DNA of 64,000 nt from Allomyces arbusculus (taxonomy: Eukaryota; Blastocladiomycota; Blastocladiomycetes; Blastocladiales; Blastocladiaceae), in NCBI GenBank assembly GCA_027604705.1, contig JADHYV010000004.1, positions 62,001 to 126,000 of the forward strand. The letters run 5' to 3'. The notes under the pieces are model-generated. The model searched no databases. It worked only from the letters and a program-made list of their open reading frames with translations, and was not told the DNA's origin. Made by a program: the position numbers and the translations under genes. How positions within the stretch are numbered: the stretch's first letter is position 1; each line of letters begins with the position of its first letter. Below, in pieces: positions 1-10,437 of the stretch.

Positions 1-1
1 G

Positions 2-1718
2 CAACCGCAACCGCCCATGCAGTTCCCGCAGCAGCCGCCATTTGTGCCGATGCCGGCGCCGCCCACGCCCGTGCAGCGCCCGATGCCGCCGCAGCAGCCG
101 CCGATGCCGATGCCGATGCCCCCGCAGCCGCCGATGATGCCGCCGCAACAGCCACCGCAGCGGTACCAGTCGACGATCACGTCGTCGTCTTCGTCGTCGG
201 TTACGCAGCACCAGCACCAGCACCAGCAGGTCGTGCCGGTCCCGCCGCCGGCGCCTATGCAGCCGGTCGTGCACCAGCACTGCTGCTACCACGCGCACCA
301 CCACGGCCACCGGCACCAGACCAAGGTCGACCAGACGCAGTCGCGGCTCGTGCACAACTACTCGGCATGGTGGCCCAACGGTCAGGCGCCGCCGGCGCCG
401 ACCACACGCAGCCCGTACTCGCCCACGGTGCACGTGCTCGTTAACCAGGAGGTGCACGTCGAGCAGCATGTGCACGACGAGGAAGTGCGCAAGCACCGCA
501 AGCACAAGCACCACCGCAAGCATTCGCATCGCCGCCACGAGGTCGAGTCCGACTCGGATTCGGGCACCGACGTGCGTGCGCCCTCGTCGTCGCGCCACTC
601 GACGGTCGTCATCGACCGCCGCTCGGAGGTGAGTTACGCGCCGTCGTCGGTCACGTCGGCATCGTCGGCGCCGTCGCGGTCGTCGCACCGCCACCACAAG
701 GACCACAAGACGACGTCGGTCACGGCCGACTCGGCCACGATCAACATCAACGTGCACAAGCACCGCCATGACGACAAGGACCGTCACTCGACGGTGTCGG
801 TCGCGCCGTCGCACACGTCGCAGGGGTCGATCAAGATGGATGGCCGCATCTACACGCATGAGCAGGTTCGCTTTCACTCCCTTTTCAGCCTTCTTCCGCC
901 GACCGTAACAGAAACTGACCGCCGTCTCCCTCTTATAGATGATGCACCTGCTCCGCACGCAGAACCAGCGCCACGAGCAGCAGCAGGTCGTCACGACGCA
1001 CCACGCGCACCAGTGCACGCACACCGAGTGCCGCCAGCTGCAGCTCAAGGGCTGCCTCTACCTCGCCGCGGCCGCGGCCGGGTTCGGCAACCGTCTCCCG
1101 ACTCCCTCGGAGATGCAGGAGATCTCGCGCATCATGCAGCAGATGGCCGCGGCTGACGCGACGCGCCAGCAGCAGCACCAGGCCTCGCACCACCACTACA
1201 ACCAGCAGCAGCAACAGCAGCACTACGTGTCGTCGACGTCCGTGCAGCAGCAGCAGCAGCATCACGGGTCGTCGCACCGCCATCACTCGTCGTCGGCGTC
1301 GCATCACTCGTCGTCGTCCAAGCACCACCACCACCCTTCGACCTCGTCGTCGTCCAAGCACGTCGGCAACACGACCGTGACCGTCTCGGCGTCCAAGTCG
1401 GGCTCGTCGGGTAAGAAGAGCTCCTCGTCGTCGTCCAAGAAGGAGTCGTCGTCGTCTTCGTCCCGCCGTGCCGCCGCCGAGTCGTCGAACGCGGTCGTCT
1501 CGACCTCATCGTCGTCGTCCAAGAAGGTCACTTCGTCGTCCTCGTCGTCGCGTCGTGCCGCTGCCGAGTCGTCGAACGCGGTCGTCTCGGCCTCGTCGTC
1601 GTCGTCGCGCCGCCACAAGAGCTCGTCGTCGTCGTCGCGGTGCATTGGCACGCGCAACGGGTGCACGTGCTCGCACTGCCAGCGACTCGATTCGCTCCTG
1701 CAGCAGGTGCTCTTCTAA
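2..1718 (+). CDS. Ser/His/Gln-rich low-complexity protein, 5' end outside the window
   Basis: I do not recognise this gene. The frame is open from base 2, so the true start is probably upstream; the first ATG in the window is at 17. Exon 2-865 joins exon 939-1718 across a 73-nt phase-0 intron (GTTCGC...TATAG). The product begins Pro/Gln/Met-rich and then has a His/Lys/Arg-rich stretch (several KHRKH-like runs). A moderately complex middle part follows, with LPTPSEMQEISRIMQQM. The end is a long Ser-rich tail with poly-Gln, poly-His and SSSRR blocks. The last 25 residues are different: CIGTRNGCTCSHCQ has four cysteines and is followed by the amphipathic LDSLLQQVLF. A nuclear or condensate-forming scaffold would fit the composition, but that is a guess. 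Confidence 0.7.
1464..1589 (+). repeat. Direct repeat inside the Ser-rich tail
   Basis: A 39-bp segment at 1464-1502 (encoding RRAAAESSNAVVS) recurs at 1551-1589 with only silent differences. The two copies are 87 bp (29 codons) apart, so the coding repeat unit is 29 residues. Low-complexity serine codons (tcg/tcc) fill the rest of the unit. Confidence 0.8.
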
Positions 1719-2795
1719 GCCGATTCGGCCGGCTGGCAAATGGTGAACGAGGGACGGACGCAATGCGCCGTTCCCGACTAAGACGTGGAACATGGTTATG
1801 GCTGAGTTGGCGGAAGCGATCCTGCGCATGCGCGTATGTTTGTTCAGATTGGATGTCATTTTGCACGATGAGCGGTATTTTCCCATCTCTCTCTTTCTTT
1901 TTTCTCTTTGTTGACCAAATTGCAAAAATCTTGTGGTTCCTCCATATCTCTCGCACACTTCTTCGGTCAATCAAGGTTGAACCGTTTAATTGAAGAATGG
2001 CCCCCTCTCTTCCGACCGTTTGCTCAAGGGCGCGGCCCCTTGGATGAATGGACGAGAGCGGGCGTCTTTTCGACGTTGAATGTAGAAGCATATGCATATT
2101 GTTGTGTTCTTTGGCTTGACGAGCATGAATGAGCGTAGTGCAAGCTTGATTCCTCGAAAGTCTCTTTACCATCATCCATGACTCACGCTCCGTATTTTCT
2201 GGCAATTTGCACTGCCCGCACATTTTGGAACCGAAAAGAAATAAATTGTAGAGTAAAGATTTGCTTGTGCTGCTTTAAGACGTTGGAGGACGCGGGTGCA
2301 CATTTGACAATGTTGTCAGGATGACATGCGATATGATTGCATCAACACCGACCAGAACTTGCGAATGCTTCTTCTCACTTGATCCGGCGTTACTGATGTG
2401 GTGATGCTTTCAAAGCGCCTCCATACGTGAGGAGGTGTCGATACAGAACAAGGTGCTGCATCAATGCTCGCCCAAGCAAGCGTCCACGCGGCGCACAAAG
2501 AGCTCATAGGAGTGAATTGACATCAGGCTCGAAGATCAATGCAAGGGGAACAAACATCTGGGGCCAAATCAGTAAATTGGAGAGAATTGTAACGGCAGAG
2601 GGGCGCCCCCCACGAGGAGGCGGAATTGTGGTCTGCGCTGGTGGACTGACGAACAAGATCCAGTGGTCAGTGGAAAGAGTGCGCCTGGCTCTGCGCACAA
2701 CGCGCCAGCCCCTGGGTTTCAACACAGGCGGCCGTGTTAACTTTCACATTCGTGCGGGCAGGGCCTGTGCCATTGGACGACGCGGTCAGACTTGG
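1719..2795. other. Intergenic stretch without a recognisable gene
   Basis: The stretch is less GC-rich than its neighbours, and its open frames are short and unlike any family I know. A possible polyadenylation signal AATAAA lies at 2240-2245, about 520 nt after the preceding stop codon. I see no tRNA or repeat. Confidence 0.5.
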
Positions 2796-3257
2796 TTACG
2801 ATGACAAAGAAGTTGGGTCCAATTCATCAGCGCCCTTGCGCGCCTTACGTTTGGCGTTGCGCAGCATGGGATTCGGGCGCTTGATTGTGCCTGTAATTGT
2901 CTTGGACTTAGGCGACGAGGGCGTTTGCGGCGAACAATCCAACGACTCGGCCGTCGCCACGAGCCAGGTCGCGAGCCGGCTCGTATCGATCTCGTACTGC
3001 TTGTAGGTAGCGATTAAAGTACTTCGCAGCCGTTGGCCCTGCTGTGGCAATTGGGCGGTCGCATGCTTTCGCTGGGCCGAGGCGCGGATCGAATTGGCCG
3101 CCGCGTCGCGGTGCACGGTGGACAGCTTTTTTGCACTTTTGAACAGGCCGAGGGCGCGTGAGACAAGAGGAGAAGAAACACACGCGGTGGAGTGTGGTGG
3201 GAGTGGTGGGCGCGGACTGGTGGCGACTTTTGCAGTTTTTTGACACTTGAGATCCAC
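2796..3257 (-). CDS. DUF6604-like fragment
   Basis: The minus-strand frame contains TYKQYEIDTSRLATWLVATA followed by a Ser/Pro/Lys-rich region ending in KRKARKGAD. This matches my memory of the start of the fungal DUF6604 domain (consensus YKxYKxDTxxxxxWLxxTA, then a basic linker). The rest of that domain, which normally continues for more than 200 residues, is not seen before the stop at 2796. There is no in-frame ATG upstream of the motif, so a 5' exon would be needed. It could be a remnant, a gene whose remaining exons I failed to join, or a short standalone protein. Confidence 0.4.
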   Translation of the reverse strand: MDLKCQKTAKVATSPRPPLPPHSTACVSSPLVSRALGLFKSAKKLSTVHRDAAANSIRASAQRKHATAQLPQQGQRLRSTLIATYKQYEIDTSRLATWLVATAESLDCSPQTPSSPKSKTITGTIKRPNPMLRNAKRKARKGADELDPTSLSS

Positions 3258-3449
3258 TTTAGAGTGGCACAGCTCACCGTTTTGATCACCTACTGCTCAC
3301 AAAAACACGCTGACTTTCTGCGCGTTTCCTGGCACCATGCACGACCTTTTAGCAAAATTTCCACGTTGTCAGGTCGGCAAAAAAAGACATTGATTGGGAT
3401 GTCACCTTCACAGCTTCACAGTCCACCCCCGTGCCAGTCCACCTACTGA

Positions 3450-4805
3450 TCATGCACGCCTCGCCTGACACTCAACATCAATCAACGGCTCCGCAAACTG
3501 CGCATCCCAGGCGCGCACTTTGGCCGCACTTGCCGTCTTGGCCGCCGCCGCCCCCGGCTTCGTGGGCATTGCAGCCGCATGTGCGGCGAGCGTCGCCTTG
3601 AGGTCCTCGACCGACGTCGCATCGATCCCTGCAAAAATGGCGCTCAGTGCGTCCGACCCTGCGGGAACGTACATCGGGCGATTATAGTCGGTGCACTCGC
3701 CCTTGGGCGCGGCCGTCTTGAACGCATAGTGGCTCAGCAGTTGTTTGGTCTATTTGTGGTGGTCAGTCTTCCATGCGCTCTCCACACAAATCGGGTGAAG
3801 AATGCACCTTGGCAAGTGCCGGCTCGTCGCGATCACTCGACATGACGAGCGCGCCGCCGTAAATGTGCGCATAGTACCGCATCAACCGTGCTACGTGTTT
3901 GCGCACTTCGCTTGGCAAGTCGCGGAACTCGTCGTACCGCGTGCCGACGAGAGCCCACTGGATTGGGAGCAATGCGAGTCGGGACTTGTCCGGGTGCGAG
4001 GTCTTGCTGGGCAAGTCGAGCGAGCTGGTCGATGCGGACGTGGCCGCAGCGGCCGCGGCGGTCGTGTACTTTTTCATGGCGAACGCGCGCATGCCCTTGG
4101 GTCGCTTGGACCCGCGCTTTTCGAGTCCTGCGAGAAGTTCGTCGATGCGCGACGAGAGGACGGAGAGGTACAATTCGATGGTCGATGCGAGGTCGGCGGG
4201 CTAAGGTGGGGAGTGCTGCGTGAGAGTCTGCATGCGTATTGTGGTGAAGGTAGCAATGAAGCGGACCCGAGTCAGGTCGGCGCAGAGGAGTACGGCCGTC
4301 GTGTGGACCGTGGCGGCCGACAGCGGGACCGTCACGATCTTGGTCCCGGCAGGGCCGCCGCCGACTTCCCACAGGTGGACCACGTCCTTTATGTTGGCAG
4401 CGGCGCGCGTGCGTCGGCCATACGTGTACTCGAGGCCGACGGTCGGTGGTGGCGATGGGTCGCTCCCTGATTACAAAGGGCATGTAAGCTGGAGCAAAAA
4501 ACAGGCGAGGAGAATCTTGGAAGACTGAGCGCAACCCTTCTCGAGGAACCGGTTGATCAAAGCCGTTTTACCGCACGACTTCCCCCCTGCGAGAATGACA
4601 ATAGCTTCGTGGCCCGACTGCGCATCTGGCGGCCATGAAACAAGTAAAGGATAAGAATTCATTTTTTTTGAAAATTTTGCGACAGTTCCGTCGTGCCTGA
4701 TGCTGCCTCGGATGCTTTTTGCTGCGCCTTGTATTCATCCTTGAGCACGGCCCACAGGTCCTTCGTGACGACGGGGGCTGGCGCGGCAGCAGTTGCAAGA
4801 CTCAT
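3450..4805 (-). CDS. DYNC2LI1: Cytoplasmic dynein 2 light intermediate chain (IFT dynein)
   Basis: This subunit of the retrograde intraflagellar-transport motor acts in the flagellum. Exons read 5'->3' are about 4805-4684, about 4617-4536, 4466-4267, 4200-3808 and 3749-3450. The P-loop AGGKSCGKT is followed by family motifs LEYTYGRR and DVVHLWEVGGG, and by an ALVGTRYDEFRDL block equivalent to the IGSKYDxF motif. The start at 4805 gives MSLATAAAP...DLWAVLKDE, like the KxLW motif of animal homologues. Introns of 69, 66 and 58 nt join cleanly. The first junction (around 4617-4684) does not: no GT-AG pair I tried keeps frame, and a run of eight A (minus strand) lies there, so a one-base sequence error is possible. 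The gene is head-to-head with the ETF-beta gene. It strongly indicates an organism with a motile cilium. Confidence 0.88.
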
Positions 4806-5170
4806 TTTTGTTGTTGGCGTATAGATTGCAGCAGGTTGGGCTTGTTTTGAGCATGAGCAGTCTTCGGCTTGGTGCTTTGCAGCAGACGAACAAACCCTGC
4901 AATGTCGAAAAGCAGCGTCAACACGTCTCGCGGTGCTTCGCACGCCGCGATTGACAAACACGTGGGCTCACGCTAAATGATCGACATTTCACAGCGCGTG
5001 TTGGCGATGCCATCGTGAAGTCATCGTCAAGCTGTTGGTGCCCTCGTTGCTGTCGACCTGCAGCACCGCGATCCCTTCAACGACGACGACGTTGCGCCCG
5101 CGCTACTTGCCGCACTCGCCCCCGCCGGCCCCTCTGTTCCTTGCATATCCCCCGCCACCTACTTGAAGAC
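4806..5170. promoter_or_regulatory. Shared upstream region of DYNC2LI1 and ETFB
   Basis: These 365 bp separate two divergent start codons, so both promoters must lie here. I see no clear TATA box or named operator-like motif. An in-frame extension of the ETFB frame reaches back to 5015, but the translation there is Arg/Cys-rich and unlike the family. Confidence 0.5.
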
Positions 5171-5944
5171 ATGTCGCTCCGCGTGCTCGTCGGCGTCAAG
5201 CGCGTCATCGACTACAACGTGAAGATTGCCGTGCGCGGCGACAAGTCGTGGGTCGAGACGGCCAACGTGAAGCACTCGGTGAACCCGTTTGACGAGATCG
5301 CCATCGAGGCGGCAGTCCAGGCCAAGGAGGCCAAGCTCGTTGGTGAGGTGATTGCCGTCTCGTGCGGTCCGCCCAAGGCACAGGAGTCGCTGCGCACGGC
5401 GCTCGCCATGGGTGCCGACAGGGCCATCCACGTCGAGATTCCGGACGGCACGGAAAAGACGCTCGAGCCGCTCGCTGTCGCCAAGCTCTTCAAGAAGATT
5501 GCGCAGGACGAGAAGGTCGACCTGGTCATTCTCGGCAAGCAGGCGATCGACGACGACGCCAACCAGACGGGCCAGATGCTCGCTGGTCTGCTCAACTGGC
5601 CGCAGGGCACGTTTGCGTCCAAGATCGACTTGAACGCTGGCGACAAGTCGCTTGTCGTGACGCGCGAGATTGACGGCGGTCTCGAGACGATCAAGACGGC
5701 GCTGCCCGCCGTTGTCACGGCCGACCTGCGCCTCAACACGCCGCGGTTCGCGACGCTTCCCAACATCATGAAGGCCAAGAAGAAGCCCATCAAGAAGTTC
5801 ACGCCCGCCGACCTTGGCGTCGACGTGTCGCCGCGCCTCGAGATTCTCAAGGTCGAGGAGCCGCCCAAGCGCCAGGGTGGTGGCCGCGTTGCCAACGTCG
5901 ATGAGCTGATCAGCAAGCTCAAGAACGAGGCCAAGGTCATCTAA
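5171..5944 (+). CDS. ETFB: Electron transfer flavoprotein beta subunit
   Basis: The mitochondrial-matrix ETF heterodimer takes electrons from acyl-CoA dehydrogenases and passes them to ETF:ubiquinone oxidoreductase. The single-exon 257-residue product is the usual family length. It starts [19 protein letters not shown] and has the nucleotide-binding segment [20 protein letters not shown]. The family signature is [20 protein letters not shown], continuing [20 protein letters not shown], which includes the partner-recognition loop. The ATG at 5171 is chosen because it aligns with homologues, which lack a cleaved presequence. The codon choice is strongly C/G-ending, suggesting high expression. 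No introns are present, unlike most neighbours. Confidence 0.97.
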   Translation: MSLRVLVGVKRVIDYNVKIAVRGDKSWVETANVKHSVNPFDEIAIEAAVQAKEAKLVGEVIAVSCGPPKAQESLRTALAMGADRAIHVEIPDGTEKTLEPLAVAKLFKKIAQDEKVDLVILGKQAIDDDANQTGQMLAGLLNWPQGTFASKIDLNAGDKSLVVTREIDGGLETIKTALPAVVTADLRLNTPRFATLPNIMKAKKKPIKKFTPADLGVDVSPRLEILKVEEPPKRQGGGRVANVDELISKLKNEAKVI

Positions 5945-6227
5945 ACGTCGCCGATCGCGTGCTTTTTTCCCTTGGTTCTGGTTCGTCGTGTTGTACCTAT
6001 TTAGCGTAGCTGTGTAGGGGCGCGGGCCGCTTTGCTTGTCATGTCGGTTGGGTGGCGCGCAATACACGAGCGGCTCGTTTTTATATACTTCCTCTCGCCA
6101 GCAAGATCTGTTTCTGTTTGAACTGCTGAAACCATGTCGTTTGGTGAACCAATTCCCAGGAAGCACGATCGCGAAGAAGGCTCCATTAAATGTACAAAAT
6201 CACACCAACTCATCCACCACTTCCAGC

Positions 6228-7460
6228 TCACTTGCTTGACGACGTCGACGCCGGACTCGCGCGCTGGCGGTACTTTTCCACATACTCTTTGCAAAACTGG
6301 TTGTTGCGGTGCAGCACCAAAAACTCGACGACGCCATTGACGACACAGCTCCACGACAGCTTGAGCACGCTCTGCAGTGTATTCTTCTTTCCCACTTTCA
6401 CGAGCCGGCGCAGGTTCGGGTCCTCGTTGAACGTCAAGAAATATACGTCGGTCGTGGCCAACCGGTAGGTGTGCTGCGGATCCCACGGCGCCGCGGCCTC
6501 GTCGAGCACCGGCGCGAGTTGCTCGGCAAACGTCGATTCGACAGGGAAATGCGTAATGAAATCGGACTGGTTGAACTCCGGGTAGAGGATCAGGCACGGC
6601 ACCGTGAGCGTGTCGGTCGTCGGGTCGTAACTCGGCCGGTGCGACGCGTATTCGGCGTTGGGAAGCTGCGCGAGCACCGTGCCCGACCGGATCCCGCGCT
6701 TCTTCATGACGGCCGCCACAAGGGCCTCCTGCTGCGCCTCGTACTCTTGCTGCGCACGCTTTTCAGCGTCCTTGGCGTCGCGCGCGAGCTTAGCCTTTTG
6801 CGAGGCCTCGAGGGCCACCTTGATTGACCCATTGTTCGGGTCCGCGGCGAGTCCGTGCGTGAAGGCCGACACGGCCTCGTCATACTTTTCGAGCAGGTGG
6901 TAGGCACGGCCGGCGCGGTAGTAAGCCTTGATGTTGGTCGGGTTATGTTCGATCGCGCGCAGGCAGTCGTTGACGCACTTGCGCAAATTGCCGAGCTCGA
7001 GGTTCACAGCGGCGCGATTCGCGTAAAGAACCGAGTTGAGCTTGGCGTCTTTGCACTTTTGGTCGATCCCTTGCGTGTAGTACTGGATCGCATGCGGGTA
7101 GTGGTGCTTGCCGTCGCGGAACATGTCGTTGCCCTGATTCTTAAAGTTTTCGGCGACTTCCTCGGGCGTGCCGTCGTAAATTAGCGACTGCAGCGCGGCA
7201 AGTTCGGGCACCGAGTCGACGTCGGCATTCGGGTCAAAGGAACGCATGAACAGCGGGATAGTCTTCATTTCCTCTTCCCAGTTGTCTTCGGACAGCGCCC
7301 ATGACGGCTTGATGGGCTTGCCGTCCGGGCCGATCTGGGATCGCATCTTGGCAATGGCCTCGATCATGTCGAATTCTACGTCGCCTGTCTGCGCGGTCGT
7401 TGCGGCGGCCGCCTCGAGCGCGGCCGTGGCCGAGGTGGGGTCGGTCGACATGGACGTCAT
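6228..7460 (-). CDS. TTC4: TPR co-chaperone TTC4 / Cns1
   Basis: This Hsp70/Hsp90-binding TPR protein supports protein folding and translation elongation in the cytosol (Cns1 in yeast). The uninterrupted 410-residue frame starts MTSMSTDPTS and carries the family segment SWALSEDNWEEEMKTIPLFM. Three TPR units lie at about residues 104-210 (AENFKNQGNDMFRDGKHHYP, LYANRAAVNLELGN, AYYRAGRAYHLLEKYDEAV). A coiled Lys/Ala/Glu-rich linker follows, and then the C-terminal domain typical of Cns1/TTC4 (PCLILYPEFNQSDFI). The ATG at 7460 is preferred although the frame stays open to 7811, because the upstream translation is Arg/His-rich and not family-like. It is tail-to-tail with ETFB, 283 bp away. Confidence 0.93.
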   Translation of the reverse strand: MTSMSTDPTSATAALEAAAATTAQTGDVEFDMIEAIAKMRSQIGPDGKPIKPSWALSEDNWEEEMKTIPLFMRSFDPNADVDSVPELAALQSLIYDGTPEEVAENFKNQGNDMFRDGKHHYPHAIQYYTQGIDQKCKDAKLNSVLYANRAAVNLELGNLRKCVNDCLRAIEHNPTNIKAYYRAGRAYHLLEKYDEAVSAFTHGLAADPNNGSIKVALEASQKAKLARDAKDAEKRAQQEYEAQQEALVAAVMKKRGIRSGTVLAQLPNAEYASHRPSYDPTTDTLTVPCLILYPEFNQSDFITHFPVESTFAEQLAPVLDEAAAPWDPQHTYRLATTDVYFLTFNEDPNLRRLVKVGKKNTLQSVLKLSWSCVVNGVVEFLVLHRNNQFCKEYVEKYRQRASPASTSSSK

Positions 7461-8691
7461 GGCGGTGGTGTGCGGCAGTGGGTCGGGGCTGCGGGTCGGC
7501 ACGGCGAGTTGCACGTCGTGGCGGCGGCGGCGCGAATTCGATTTTGGCTGTCGTGGCAGTCCAGGTCGCTCATGTTGGTGGTGGCTGTGGTTGCAAGCAG
7601 ACCTGGCGACTGTTGGAAGCAAACCGAAGCGAGTGCGTGGCAGAGCTGTGACTGAGTCATACCCACGCGACCCGTCACCAATCACCTGTCGCTCCTGCCA
7701 CCTCCATCGCTGCCGCGGACGACGATAAAACCGTGGTTGTACCCCGCACCCCTCTCTTCTCCTGTTCTCCACACACACGCAGGGGGCCATGGCTAGCGGC
7801 ATAACTGGCACACGTACGGAGCACCTTGTTGCTCATCCACCACGTCCATTGGGAAGGTCCGAGAGTCCCGTCTGCCGCCGCGTCCCGCTTGCCGCCCGTT
7901 TCCTTCGGGAACCCGCCCCGGTACGTTTTTCCCTCGCACTGTCGCCTCTGCCGTCCACACTCTGCGCATCACGGCCTTGATCTGTGCTACTGCCACTCCC
8001 ACGCCGCCAAATATGCGTGGCGCACCTCTCGCGGAGGCCTCCAACTGTTCCTAGTTCCGGAGCAGGGGGATAACAACTGGGTTTGCGCGTGTCGGGGTGG
8101 TGGTGGTACGTCGTTTTGCGCGTGGACGCGTTCTGGGGGTGTGGTGCAATGAGGGCGTATTCGGGACGGAGTGCGGTGCGGGTTACTCCTGGCGGCACAA
8201 GAAACCAACCGTTGAGGACCGGTCCGCTTTTGTGAGATCGCGAGACGTTGAAAGCGCCGCCGAGGGATCATTCTATTCAGTGCAATATGCCGCAGCAGGT
8301 GCGCGCAAGCGCTTCTGCCCACTCAATTCGGACTATTGCTGTGGCCCCCTGCCTCTCTACTCTTCAATTTTTTTTGCTGGATTTATGAAATTGTCGAAAC
8401 GGACACGGTGGTGATGAACAGATGTTCTCGAAGGCGAAGGCGGTGACGACGTCAAGATAGAACAGTTAACGAGGTTGTGTGGGTTGATGTGAGCAAACAC
8501 GAGTGGTGGTGGAAGTGGTCGTAATCAGTGAGAAGGGCAGGGTGAGCAGACGACGCGGCGCGCGTGGAGGAGGGTCGTGATTGTGATCTTGCGTCTTTCT
8601 GATCGCCGCTGCAAATCCATTCAGGTCACGGCGACAGCGACGACGACGCGTCCAACCCGCTGCAAACCTGACCCTGACCTTCGACCACACC
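7461..8691. other. Intergenic stretch with one weak small ORF
   Basis: This lies between the divergent TTC4 and LisH-WD40 genes. A plus-strand frame at 7826-8152 encodes a Cys/His cluster (HCRLCRPHSAHHGLDLCYCH). It has no ATG in frame before the cluster, and a GTACGT donor-like site lies just upstream at about 7920. I cannot assign it to a family, so it may be chance or one exon of a small zinc-binding protein. Nothing else stands out. Confidence 0.35.
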
Positions 8692-10186
8692 ATGACGTCG
8701 CGCACAGGCGCGCTCGCGCTCACACACTCGCTCGTGCTGCAATTCCTCGCTGACCACGGATACTCGGCCGCCCACGAAGCGCTCTTGCTTGAAATCGATG
8801 CCGCCGACGCACCGACCTATGTGGCCCCCGCGACCGACCGCGTGCGAATTACGCACCCCGAGTTGGACGATGTTGAGGACCGCGTCGCAGCAGCGACGGT
8901 GATCACGGACGTGCCGCCGCTCGTGGCCGTCGTCGAGGCGTGGCGCGACGCGCAGGTCGCTGAAGCGGTTGCGCGCGCGGCGGTTGTAGACGATGATGCA
9001 GAGTTGGCAAGGTATGATTTGGCGTCGTCATTGATTTACTTGGCCTTAGCGAAAAACTGACGCGTCAACCCCGCACGACAGCATCAATCGCGCCCCCACA
9101 TCCCCAAGCTTGACCCTCCTCGCCCCGCCGCGCGAAGCCGCCGTCTTCCACGCGCACCATCTCCAAAACATTCTTGTCGCGCGTCTCCTCTGCGTCCCGT
9201 CGATCGACGCGCACCAGCACGTACTTGTGACCGCCGCTGCTGACCGCACGCTCCGCGTGACGCGGCTCGACCGCACCGACATCGCCCAAGTTGTCGAGAC
9301 CGGCTCCTCCCCCGTCGGCATGCTCGGGTCGATTCTCGACCTGGTCCAGCTACCAACGCTCCCGCACATGGTCGCGGTCGCGGGCATGGACGGGTCGATC
9401 GCGCTCGTCGACCTGCGCGCCGTCCTCGCGAGCGATCCCGAGGCGGTGACACGCGCACCGCGCCGGAAACCTCACGCGAAGTTGTGTTCGGTGGTCGCAG
9501 TTTCGAAAGACGGACGGTTTGTTGTCTCGGGTGCCGCCGATCGCCGCGTCGTCGTGACCGAAATCGACCCGACGAGCGGAACGTGGGCCACCGACGCGAA
9601 GGAGGCCGAGTGGTCGGTTCCCGGCGCGGTGGAGTCGCTCACGGTCTTGCCGGACGGCCGCACAGTCCTGATCGCCGCCCGTAACGCGGCCGATTTGTGG
9701 TTTGGCGTGATTCCGGACGGCAAGGCGCATTCCGGGACGTTCTACGCGCGCGCGCTGAATGCGAACCCGAACGACACGCACGTCTCGTGGACCCCCATGC
9801 ACCTGGCCGTCTCCCCTTCCGGATCATACGTCCTTGCCGCGACGTCCGCCGCGTCCGGCCGTGTGGTTCTTCTGCGGCTTTCCCAAGAGAACGACGGCGC
9901 GTACACGGTGCGACACGTGCGCAACTTTTACGGCGCGAAAGTCGACGAGTGGTCGAAGCCGCGCGTCGCGTGGGTCGGGTCCGACGCGTACTTTGCGGTC
10001 ACATCGGGCGATCACCAAGTGTATGTGTATGCGGTGCGCGCCAAGAGTGTGCATACGACGAACGTGCAAATTGTCGCACAGCTCACAGGGCACGAGCATG
10101 TCGTGCGTGATTTGGCGTGTGTGGGGAAGTGGTTAGTCTCGGGGAGTTACGACAAGTCGGTGCGCGTGTGGCAGGTGCTGCCGTGA
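8692..10186 (+). CDS. LisH domain plus WD40-repeat protein
   Basis: Exons 8692-9011 and 9082-10186 join across a 70-nt intron (GTATGA...GACAG) in phase 2, giving 474 residues. The N-terminus LTHSLVLQFLADHGYSAAHE is a LisH dimerisation motif. The second exon gives a WD40-type propeller: blades read VLVTAAADRTLRVTRLD, MVAVAGMDGSIALVDLR, RFVVSGAADRRVVVTEID and, last, KWLVSGSYDKSVRVWQVLP. LisH-WD40 proteins usually act as scaffolds in ubiquitin ligase, chromatin or dynein-regulator complexes. I cannot place this one in a named subfamily. It is convergent with the next gene. Confidence 0.82.
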
Positions 10187-10437
10187 AACGGTAGTGCGCC
10201 TTCGACAGTGTGGGAGCAAGGCTATCGCATTTTTGGGTCTTTGGTTGGACGGCGCTTTGAATTAATTCCTTTTTGGCGTGCCGATCGCGAAAGTGGGAAG
10301 CGCCATGGCTGGCGACTTTGTCCATGCCCGACCGTTCAAACGCTTGCAAACCACGCATAATCAGGCACTCCATTCCCGGCTACCTTCTCTACCCAACAAG
10401 TCCCGCCACATACGGCCCACTTCAGTCCATTTCCACC

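Noticed and set aside
5159-6166. Long minus-strand open frame across the ETFB gene (335 codons)
   Set aside because: It is a shadow of the strongly biased ETFB codons; the translation is Arg/Leu/Asp-rich and unlike any family, while the plus strand gives a perfect ETF-beta.
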